Position numbers and translations under genes: made by a program. 42,118 nucleotides of DNA from Bacteroidota bacterium (GTDB lineage Bacteria > Bacteroidota > Bacteroidia > Chitinophagales > Saprospiraceae), in the NCBI GenBank assembly GCA_011321935.1, contig DROJ01000092.1:1-42118 (forward strand), written 5' to 3'. The notes beneath the pieces were generated by a model. That model ran no database searches and was not told the origin of the DNA. It saw only the letters and a program-made list of their open reading frames with translations. Of this stretch, positions 25,679 to 31,731 are shown piece by piece. Each line of letters starts with the position of its first letter. Within the stretch, counting starts at the first letter, position 1.

Positions 25679-25928
25679 AGTTATCTTTTTCAAAACATAG
25701 AATTGTAACAAGAACACCTGCGAATGAACACATAGATGTTCCCGGGTTCATAACTGAATTAGCATTGGAAATAAAGGAGGGGAAGGAAAAGCAGCCGTCT
25801 GGCTACAGGTATATTTCAATTTTTGCAGTGAATGTTCGGAACGGTTTGTTCAAGAATTGATTGGAAAGAAAATTTAAAGAAATAGAGTATCTTTTTAATT
25901 AGCCGAGGTAAATGCACAAAATACTCAC

Positions 25929-26044
25929 TCGGCTCCGCTGTTTTTTGTCATCCGCTTTAGCGGAACTGCGGCGTCTGGTGTGCGCTGCTTCCCTCAAGAC
26001 GTCGCAGTTCCGCTAAAGCGGATGACAAAAAACAGCGAAGCCGA
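25929..26044. repeat. 48-bp-arm inverted repeat (CGCTGTTTTTTGTCATCC)
   Basis: TCGGCTCCGCTGTTTTTTGTCATCCGCTTTAGCGGAACTGCG is matched by an inverted copy differing by about two bases over 48, with an approximately 18-base spacer. The word TCCGCTTTAGCGGA is itself palindromic. It lies between coaE and the SprB gene. Confidence 0.9.
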
Positions 26045-26206
26045 ATGCCTGTCCGGGAGGCAGGAATCTTTGTGTACTTACCCTGCCTTATTAAAATGAC
26101 ACGAAACAGAATTCTTTTTTTCAAAAAATAGGATGCCTGCACAGGTTTCAAAAACTATACCATTTAAAAAAAATCGTAATATGTTTGTGTTTTTGGAGTA
26201 TAAAAA

Positions 26207-26809
26207 TCAAGGCTTTTCAGAGCTTTCAATCAATTGCCGGTGAACCTTCCAAACTTGTTTGACCAATGATTCGCTGCCGTCATTTTTTATGATAAAATCA
26301 GCAAACCGGCGCTTTTCGTTTTCGGGCATTTGCTTGTCCATCCTCGCTTTTACGGCTTCTGCGGTCGAGCCGTCCCTTGCCACTACCCTTTCCAGCCTCA
26401 GCTCTTCGGGCGCCGTTACGAGTATCAATTTGTCCAAAAATTTGTGGCCGCCGCTTTCGATCAGCAGGGCTGCTTCCTTTAAGGTATAAGGTACGCCGGA
26501 AAAAGAGGCATGCCACTTTTCGCCATCGGCATGGACGGCAGGATGGACGATGGCATTCAGTGCGGCCAGTTTTTTTTTGTCCTTGAAAACAATGCCTGCG
26601 AGGTAAGCCCGGTTGAGCGAGCCATCTTTTTGATAGGCGTCTGCGCCAAAGAGGTCCATCACTTGTTCCACCACTTTTATATCATCGGTCATGATGGCCC
26701 TGGCGCGGCTGTCGGCATCATAAACGGGTATGCCCATCGCCTCGAATATTTTGCAGACGGTGGTTTTGCCGGCGCCGATCCCTCCGGTTATTCCTATTTT
26801 TTTTGGCAT
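26207..26809 (-). CDS. coaE: Dephospho-CoA kinase
   Basis: A 200-aa P-loop kinase that phosphorylates dephospho-CoA, the last step of coenzyme A synthesis. Walker A is GGIGAGKT (9-16) in the family start KKIGITGGIGAGKTTVCKIFEAMGIPVYDADSRAR. The CoA-domain blocks HPAVH (about 87-91), ESGGHKFLDKLILVTAPEELRLERVVARDG and RFADFIIKNDGS are present. Length fits the family. It stands alone between a palindrome and the next gene on the opposite strand. Confidence 0.95.
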   Translation of the reverse strand: MPKKIGITGGIGAGKTTVCKIFEAMGIPVYDADSRARAIMTDDIKVVEQVMDLFGADAYQKDGSLNRAYLAGIVFKDKKKLAALNAIVHPAVHADGEKWHASFSGVPYTLKEAALLIESGGHKFLDKLILVTAPEELRLERVVARDGSTAEAVKARMDKQMPENEKRRFADFIIKNDGSESLVKQVWKVHRQLIESSEKP

Positions 26810-26986
26810 AAGAAGTAGCCGCCCGTTATTGGGCAGGCTTGGTTTTATTTGAGCCTACCCAACAAATTGAGTGGCTACGAACACGTTAAATAAAAATGTC
26901 ATGGCTTAGAATTTGCCAAACCCCTTTTGTCCCCACCGTAGTAATAAATATTCCTTTTCATTTTCCTCCCGCAATTTTAATCAACT

Positions 26987-27502
26987 ATGAATAATAATGA
27001 CAAGTTTGCCTATCCCACACCTGAGGATGGAGGCAAAGCGACGCGCCGGGTATCCGTCCCCTATTTTTGGAGGGGGGGCACTTATGGAGCAGAAAGGTTT
27101 TGGAACGAACCCATGAACTGGTACAACCGCTTTGTGCCGGGCTGGTTCGATGTGGTAGTTATTTCAGGTGAATATGCACACGACGGGTACTTCCCGATCA
27201 TCGAAGAATTTGCCAACGACATCGCTCAATTGATAATAGAACCGGGGGGCAAACTGACAGTCGGCATGCTGGGCAAACTCTGCGTGGACGGGCTTGGCAA
27301 AAAAGGTTTGGGGATTTTGAACGAAGGCGACCTCGTTATTGATGGCGAGCTGACTGTCCACCGGACATTGTTTGCAAGCGTAAGGAACAAGGGTCTGATT
27401 TTTAATAACGGCTCTTTTGCCATCGACAAAAACGAGGACAACGGGATCATCCACTCAAGTTCTGGAAGGTTCGAGAATTATGGCGAATTTCTATTCCTCT
27501 GA
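26987..27502 (+). CDS. Hypothetical protein with beta-solenoid-like pattern
   Basis: A 171-aa protein I cannot assign to a family. After a polar N-terminus comes FWRGGTYGAERFWNEPMNWYNRFVPGWFDVVVISG, reminiscent of the W-x-N-xx-NW...VP-x-DDVVI entry motif of Bacteroidota solenoid proteins. Hydrophobic-alternating segments with Gly/Asn turns follow (LIIEPGGKLTVGMLGKLCVDG, GDLVIDGELTVHRTLFASVRNKGLIFNNGSFAI), consistent with a short parallel beta-solenoid. There is no signal peptide, so it would be cytoplasmic unless the start is wrong. A hairpin follows the stop. Confidence 0.6.
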   Translation: MNNNDKFAYPTPEDGGKATRRVSVPYFWRGGTYGAERFWNEPMNWYNRFVPGWFDVVVISGEYAHDGYFPIIEEFANDIAQLIIEPGGKLTVGMLGKLCVDGLGKKGLGILNEGDLVIDGELTVHRTLFASVRNKGLIFNNGSFAIDKNEDNGIIHSSSGRFENYGEFLFL

Positions 27503-27521
27503 CAATCAATAGATTCCACCT

Positions 27522-27566
27522 AAAAAAAAAGCTATTTCTCCAAATGGGGAAATAGCCTTGCTTTTC
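27522..27566 (+). terminator. Bidirectional terminator-like hairpin
   Basis: GCTATTTC and GGAAATAGC form a stem. On the minus strand it is followed by nine T; on the plus strand only by a weak CTTGCTTTTC. It stands 28 bases past the stop of the solenoid-like gene. Confidence 0.5.
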
Positions 27567-27580
27567 AAAAATCCGTTTAT

Positions 27581-27588
27581 TACATTTG
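27581..27588 (+). promoter_or_regulatory. -7 promoter box for the DUF2795 gene
   Basis: TACATTTG matches TAnnTTTG, and a TTG stands about 20 bases upstream, close to the -33 spacing known in Bacteroidota. The leader would be about 155 bases. Confidence 0.5.
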
Positions 27589-27749
27589 CGCCAAATTCCA
27601 AGAAATTTTGCCGGTTGGCGAACTTTTTGGGACCTGCCATCTTATCTATTTGGCAGCTAATTTTTGGGGGATCAACAAGGGCATTTTTAATAAAAAGCCC
27701 AATCCAAAATTTGATGCCTTTTTGTTAATTTTTTAAATATTTAGTTTTT

Positions 27750-27971
27750 ATGTATTGGACGCTTGATCTCATTAAGCACCTCGAAGATGCACCCTTCCCC
27801 GCCACCAAAAACGAACTGGTTGACTACGCCATTCGTACCGGCGCCCCGAATGCAGTGGTAGAAAACCTGCAGGACATTGAGGAAGAGGACATTATCTACG
27901 AGAGTATCGAAGAAGTATGGCCTGATTATCCCTCCAAAGGGGACTTCCTTTTCAATGAGGATGAATATTAG
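27750..27971 (+). CDS. DUF2795 domain protein
   Basis: A 73-aa acidic protein matching the Bacteroidota DUF2795 family: MYWTLDLIKHLEDAPFPATKNELVDYAIRTGAPNAVVENLQDIEEEDIIYESIEEVWPDYPSKGDFLFNEDEY. The APFPATKxELxDYAxRxGAP core and the WPDYP...F-NEDEY tail are the family hallmarks. The function is unknown; the fold is thought to be a small helical domain. It has its own promoter box and a strong terminator immediately downstream, so it is a monocistronic unit ahead of pbpC. Confidence 0.88.
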   Translation: MYWTLDLIKHLEDAPFPATKNELVDYAIRTGAPNAVVENLQDIEEEDIIYESIEEVWPDYPSKGDFLFNEDEY

Positions 27972-28007
27972 GCCGGTGTGATATAACGGGTTTATTTATG
28001 AAAATAA

Positions 28008-28045
28008 AAAATGGGTTTTGCGCTGGCGCAAGGCCCATTTTTTTT
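28008..28045 (+). terminator. Intrinsic terminator of the DUF2795 gene
   Basis: AATGGGTTTTGCG-CTGG-CGCAAGGCCCATT forms a long stem followed by eight T. It ends nine bases before the pbpC start. Confidence 0.85.
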
Positions 28046-28053
28046 AAAATGCT

Positions 28054-30474
28054 ATGCCAACAAACAGGACATCCCTTTTTTCTTTTTTGAAAAAACACAA
28101 ATGGGGAGCAGCCATTTTGCTGGCCGTCCTTTTTCTGTTTTATTGGTTCTGCCTGCCCGACCCACTTTTCAAAGACCCTACCTGCCTTGTTTTGGAAGCC
28201 AATGACGGCAGCTTGCTCGGAGCGCAGATAGCTGCGGACGGGCAGTGGCGTTTCCCCCTCATCAAAGATGTTCCGCTGAAGTTTGAAAAAGCCATTTTGG
28301 CTTTTGAAGACAAACGTTTTTACTCCCATCCCGGCGTGGACTTGCTGGCATTGGGCAGGGCGTTCCGCCAAAATATAAAAAACGGAAAAGTGGTCAGCGG
28401 GGGCAGTACCTTGACCATGCAGGTCATCCGCTTGGCGAGGAAAGGGCAACGCAGGACGGTCTTTGAAAAAGCAATCGAAATGGTCTTGGCCACGAGGCTG
28501 GAACTGCGTTTTTCCAAAAAAGAAATTTTGGCGCTCTATGCCTCCTATGCCCCCTTCGGCGGCAATGTGGTGGGGCTGGAAACGGCCACTTGGAGGTACT
28601 TTGGCAAGCGGCCAAGCTCCCTTTCTTGGGCAGAGGCGGCCACCCTCGCAGTGCTGCCCAACAACCCCTCCATGATCCACCCCGCAAGGAACCGGGATGC
28701 ACTGAAAAGAAAAAGGAACCGCTTGCTCAAAAAACTTTTCGAGGAAGGAGTTTTTGATGAATTAAGCTATGAACTGGCGCTGGAAGAGCTGCTTCCCGGC
28801 AAGCCCCTCCCCCTTCCGAGGCTTGCCCCGCACCTGATGGACAGGGTGGCAAAAGAAAAAAAGAAGCAGCCCGAAATGGCCGGGAACAAAGTGCGGACAA
28901 CCATTGACAAAGCACTGCAAGAAAAGGTGAACCAACTGGTTGACCGCAAAAACAAGGCACTGAAAAACAACGAAATACACAACCTCGCAGCAATCATCAT
29001 CAATATTGAAAAAAACGAAGTCTTGGCCTATGTCGGCAATGCCCAAAACACGGGCGCCGAACACGGCAACTCGGTTGACATCATCACTGCCCCGCGCAGC
29101 ACGGGCAGCATCCTGAAACCTTTTCTTTATGCCATGATGATGCAGGAGGGAAAGCTGCTGCCCAAAAGCCTCGTCAACGACATACCCACCCAACTGAAAA
29201 GCTATCGGCCTGAAAATTACTCCAATACTTACGACGGCGTGGTGGCTGCCGACCGGGCACTTTCGAGGTCGCTGAACATCCCCTTCGTGCGGATGCTGCA
29301 AGAGTACAGCGTCGAGAAATTCCATTTTAATTTAAAAAAACTTGGCATCACGACTTTGCGCAATGCCCCCGTCCACTATGGCCTCACGTTGATACTCGGC
29401 GGCTCGGAAGCAACGCTTTGGGACTTGACCAGTATCTACGCGGGCATGTCCCGCAGGCTCTCCAATTTTTACCCAAACAATGGCTGGTACTCGGAAAGCG
29501 ATTTTACAAAACCGATTTTTTATATAAACCCCAAATCTGGTATTTCACAAAAAAAAGAGCTGTCGAAGGAAACCAAATACCTCACTGCCGATGCCATTTG
29601 GCTGACTTTCGAGGCCATGAAAAAAGTGGAGCGGCCCAACTCGCAAGGCGACTGGCAACGCTTTGAATCATCCCACCAGATTGCTTGGAAAACAGGTACG
29701 AGCTATGGCTTCCGCGATGCCTGGGCCATTGGCGTGACCCCAAAATATGCAGTCGGCGTATGGGCCGGCAATGCAGACGGAGAAGGCAGGTCGGGGCTGG
29801 TGGGCATCTATTCTGCCGCTCCTCTTTTGTTTGAAATATTCGACCTGCTGCCTACTTCGAGGTGGTTCGACCAGCCCTTTGATGCCATGAAGCAGGTGGC
29901 CGTTTGCCATCAGAGCGGCTATTTGGCAAAAGATATTTGTGAAGAAAAAGATACCATCTGGGCGGCCAAAAATGCCTTGAAGGCCCCTGCCTGCCCTTAC
30001 CACCGGTTGGTTCACCTCGACAAAAGCGAAAGTTTTCAGGTGAATAAAAATTGCGTTCCGCAAAATGAAATCACCGCCCGCCCCTGGTTTGTGCTGCCGC
30101 CTGTGGAGGAGTATTATTTTAAAATAAAACACCCCAACTACCGCAGCTTGCCCCCCGTAAGAGAGGGCTGCCAAACTGGCCAATCGGCCAATGCCAATCC
30201 CATGCAGTTGATCTATCCGGGCAACAACACAAAAATTTATGTGCCTACCGACCTTGACGGGAACGTGGGGCGGACTGTTTTCAAGGCAGCCCACCGCTTT
30301 GCAGGGGCAACGATCCATTGGCACATTGACAGGGAATACATCGGCAGCACTACGGACTTCCATAACATGGAACTCAACCCTCCTGCCGGACGGCATTCAT
30401 TGACCCTCGTGGATGACCGGGGCAACCGATTGATGCAAGCCTTTGAAATTTTATTGAAAGAAGGAGGGAAGTGA
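28054..30474 (+). CDS. pbpC: Penicillin-binding protein 1C
   Basis: An 806-aa bifunctional murein synthase of the PBP1C class. One N-terminal membrane helix (about 19-34) leads to the glycosyltransferase domain (about 60-245) with catalytic E85 in FEDKRFYSHPGVD and GGSTLTMQ. The transpeptidase domain (about 280-610) has the SxxK serine at S352 (GSILKPF), SxN at 406-408 (SLN) and KTG at 546-548. The C-terminal BiPBP_C domain (about 720-806) ends FHNMELNPPAGRHSLTLVDDRGN, which distinguishes PBP1C from PBP1A/B. Length is typical. An alpha-2-macroglobulin partner, often encoded beside pbpC, is not present. The terminator of the preceding gene ends nine bases before the start, so the promoter must overlap that region. 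Confidence 0.95.
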   Translation: MPTNRTSLFSFLKKHKWGAAILLAVLFLFYWFCLPDPLFKDPTCLVLEANDGSLLGAQIAADGQWRFPLIKDVPLKFEKAILAFEDKRFYSHPGVDLLALGRAFRQNIKNGKVVSGGSTLTMQVIRLARKGQRRTVFEKAIEMVLATRLELRFSKKEILALYASYAPFGGNVVGLETATWRYFGKRPSSLSWAEAATLAVLPNNPSMIHPARNRDALKRKRNRLLKKLFEEGVFDELSYELALEELLPGKPLPLPRLAPHLMDRVAKEKKKQPEMAGNKVRTTIDKALQEKVNQLVDRKNKALKNNEIHNLAAIIINIEKNEVLAYVGNAQNTGAEHGNSVDIITAPRSTGSILKPFLYAMMMQEGKLLPKSLVNDIPTQLKSYRPENYSNTYDGVVAADRALSRSLNIPFVRMLQEYSVEKFHFNLKKLGITTLRNAPVHYGLTLILGGSEATLWDLTSIYAGMSRRLSNFYPNNGWYSESDFTKPIFYINPKSGISQKKELSKETKYLTADAIWLTFEAMKKVERPNSQGDWQRFESSHQIAWKTGTSYGFRDAWAIGVTPKYAVGVWAGNADGEGRSGLVGIYSAAPLLFEIFDLLPTSRWFDQPFDAMKQVAVCHQSGYLAKDICEEKDTIWAAKNALKAPACPYHRLVHLDKSESFQVNKNCVPQNEITARPWFVLPPVEEYYFKIKHPNYRSLPPVREGCQTGQSANANPMQLIYPGNNTKIYVPTDLDGNVGRTVFKAAHRFAGATIHWHIDREYIGSTTDFHNMELNPPAGRHSLTLVDDRGNRLMQAFEILLKEGGK

Positions 30475-30585
30475 TTAGTAAAGCAGTGATTAGTGATTAG
30501 TAAGACAAAGCATTGATTGTCAGTCGTTTTTCAATCATTTAATGTGTCTTTTAGGGGCTTAGGCAAGGGGGCCCATTTTTTTAGG

Positions 30586-30658
30586 TTTCACGCAAAGGCG
30601 CAAAGTTTCTAAACCAAATTTCTTTGAGACTTTGCGCCTTTGCGGCTTTGCGCGAGAC
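30586..30658. repeat. Inverted repeat, CACGCAAAGGCGC family
   Basis: CGCAAAGGCGCAAAG and CTTTGCGCCTTTGCG are perfect inverted words, with further pairing outside (GTTTCACG/CGCGAGAC). Same words as at 13658. Confidence 0.85.
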
Positions 30659-30700
30659 AAATAATTTGGCAACACTGAAAAAACCTTCCCTTTAGGGCAT

Positions 30701-30769
30701 AAAAAAACTCCTACATCGGGGAGGCTAAAAAGCTGACGTAGGAGCACTAAACATACTATGAGAAAACTA
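30701..30769 (-). ncRNA. Putative small RNA unit 1 of a tandem array
   Basis: Read on the minus strand: a box CTTCTTTG (30777-30783 region, one base off TAnnTTTG), then the conserved 5' part TAGTTTTCTCATAGTATGTT, then a hairpin CTCCTAC...GTAGGAG with a GCCTCCCCG loop, then seven T. The same order occurs in units 2 and 3. The product would be about 70 nt. A pair of AACGGTAGG repeats with 21-bp spacing stands 37 bases upstream of the box. Existence as an RNA is inferred from promoter, conservation and terminator. Confidence 0.55.
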
Positions 30770-30820
30770 CACAGTGCAAAGAAGGGCCAATTTTAGGTGT
30801 AAAAAAAGCGGTGATTAGGA

Positions 30821-30850
30821 AACGGTAGGTCTTGAACCGTGAACGGTAGG
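30821..30850 (-). promoter_or_regulatory. LytTR-type operator pair upstream of unit 1
   Basis: Two exact 9-bp direct repeats, AACGGTAGG at 30821-30829 and 30842-30850 (CCTACCGTT on the minus strand), with starts exactly 21 bp apart. LytTR-domain regulators bind pairs of about 9-bp direct repeats on one DNA face with this spacing and an ACCGTT-like core. A LytTR response regulator is encoded 3.5 kb away. Confidence 0.65.
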
Positions 30851-30950
30851 AAGTATTTAGGATGTGGATTTATCATTATGTGTTCTGCGCAAAATACCAC
30901 CAAAACCCCATAACCAACTGATTTTTAATTATTAAAAAATATATTTATTT

Positions 30951-31037
30951 TTAATAAAAAGAAAATCTGGCATAGAATTGGGCTAAGGCTTCGTGTTCTT
31001 CGATGATTTTCTTGCACCAACTCACACATTTTTCCAT
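30951..31037 (-). CDS. Possible 28-aa small protein
   Basis: An ORF too short for the track: MEKCVSWCKKIIEEHEALAQFYARFSFY. GAAGG stands five bases before the ATG, a good ribosome-binding site for this genome. The stop of an upstream fragment (31046-31150) is eight bases before it, giving an operon-like junction. The peptide has two Cys spaced CVSWC and an amphipathic helix. It lies between array units 2 and 1. It may be a real small protein or decayed DNA; no family recognised. Confidence 0.3.
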   Translation of the reverse strand: MEKCVSWCKKIIEEHEALAQFYARFSFY

Positions 31038-31045
31038 TTTCCTTC

Positions 31046-31150
31046 TTACAGTTCCCACATTTCAAAATTCCAGAACAAAGGCTTTCCTTCAATCGGCAAT
31101 CCGCTTTTTATAGTCGGAATAAAATTCGGTTTAAAAAAAATTTGAACGGG
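31046..31150 (-). pseudogene. Possible C-terminal gene remnant in the array
   Basis: A 34-codon open stretch with no start codon reads PVQIFFKPNFIPTIKSGLPI...LFWNFEMWEL and then stops; an in-frame stop directly precedes it. The residue pattern looks like a genuine protein C-terminus, so this may be what is left of a gene deleted between units 2 and 1. I cannot name the parent family. Confidence 0.3.
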
Positions 31151-31162
31151 TCAAGAATGGGT

Positions 31163-31231
31163 AAAAAAAAAATTCCTACACCCCAGAAGGGAAGAAAAGG
31201 TGTAGGAGAATTAAACATACTATGAGAAAAC
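31163..31231 (-). ncRNA. Putative small RNA unit 2 of a tandem array
   Basis: On the minus strand: exact -7 box TATCTTTG (31238-31245), a five-base gap, AGTTTTCTCATAGTATGTTT, AATTCTCCTACACC, a pyrimidine-rich loop TTTTCTTCCCTTCTGG, the pairing arm GGTGTAGGA, then about ten T. This is the best-formed unit: promoter box, conserved head, perfect stem and long T tract. An operator pair with 21-bp spacing lies 56 bases upstream of the box. Read on the plus strand the conserved head would be an ATGAGAAAACT start of a 22-codon ORF, an alternative I consider less likely. Confidence 0.6.
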
Positions 31232-31301
31232 TTAGGCCAAAGATACACTTGGCTTTTACAGGAAAAAAGCTACTTTTACGCAATGGTTGATCTGGTGAGG
31301 A

Positions 31302-31331
31302 AACGGTAGGTATTCTTTAGGAAACGGTAGG
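31302..31331 (-). promoter_or_regulatory. LytTR-type operator pair upstream of unit 2
   Basis: AACGGTAGG occurs exactly at 31302-31310 and 31323-31331, again 21 bp apart; on the minus strand each reads CCTACCGTTTCCT, a 13-base exact direct repeat. Spacing and core equal those upstream of unit 1. Confidence 0.7.
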
Positions 31332-31383
31332 TTTTGACTAATAAACGGAAAAAATATGTTTAAAAATTAATTTTATTGGAAAT

Positions 31384-31439
31384 ACATAAATACCGGAGGG
31401 CTATTCATTTACGGAAGCACTAAACTTACTACATAAAAC
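31384..31439 (-). ncRNA. Decayed fourth array unit
   Basis: The minus strand shows GTTTTATGTAGTAAGTTTAGTGCTTCCG, aligned with unit 1 (GTTTTCTCATAGTATGTTTAGTGCTCC), followed by a weakened CGTAAAT/ATTTATG stem around GCCCTCC. There is no T tract and no TAnnTTTG box, so it is probably inactive. It shows that the array arose by duplication. Confidence 0.4.
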
Positions 31440-31474
31440 AGCTTTAAACTACACCGCCTTTTTGAGAAAACATT

Positions 31475-31537
31475 TTAGGGAGTTTGTAATAAATAACTTC
31501 GCCATAACGGGTAGGTTATTTATTACAAACTCCCTTA
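31475..31537. repeat. 23-bp-arm hairpin (TAAGGGAGTTTGTAATAAATAAC)
   Basis: TTAGGGAGTTTGTAATAAATAAC and its inverted copy differ at one position and enclose a 17-base loop. The right arm TTTATTACAAACTCCCTTAAA also occurs alone at 6553-6573, just before the 73-bp tandem units. It lies between array units 3 and 4. Confidence 0.85.
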
Positions 31538-31549
31538 AATTTTGAGGGG

Positions 31550-31622
31550 AAAAAAAAGTCCTGCACCCCAGGAGGGAAAAATAAGGTGCAGGAAGATTAA
31601 ACAAACATACTATGAGAAAACT
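31550..31622 (-). ncRNA. Putative small RNA unit 3 of a tandem array
   Basis: On the minus strand: exact -7 box TATCTTTG (31627-31634), CCC, TAGTTTTCTCATAGTATGTT, TGTTTAATCT, then the stem TCCTGCACC/GGTGCAGGA enclosing TTATTTTTCCCTCCTGG, then eight T. It lies about 110 bases past the kinase stop codon. The stem carries a compensatory change relative to unit 2 (TGCACC/GGTGCA against TACACC/GGTGTA), which argues that the paired structure is selected. No operator pair is seen in front of this unit. Confidence 0.6.
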
Positions 31623-31731
31623 AGGGCAAAGATATTTTTTTATTTACAAATATTAAATTTTTATCATAAAAAAATACATGAAAGCCAGTTGATAAGGCAT
31701 ATGGTTTGTAAACATTCGTCTTTTGCGACCA

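Noticed and set aside
30701-31640. CRISPR or integron attC array
   Set aside because: Unit spacing is irregular (about 150-310 bp), no spacers of uniform length, no cas or integrase gene, and no attC core GTTRRRY/RYYYAAC pairing.
30745-31664. Three plus-strand mini-ORFs starting ATGAGAAAACT (MRKL...) in the array
   Set aside because: Conserved only over the first four codons, then divergent and of different lengths; T tracts and -7 boxes fit the minus strand better. Kept as the main alternative to the sRNA reading.
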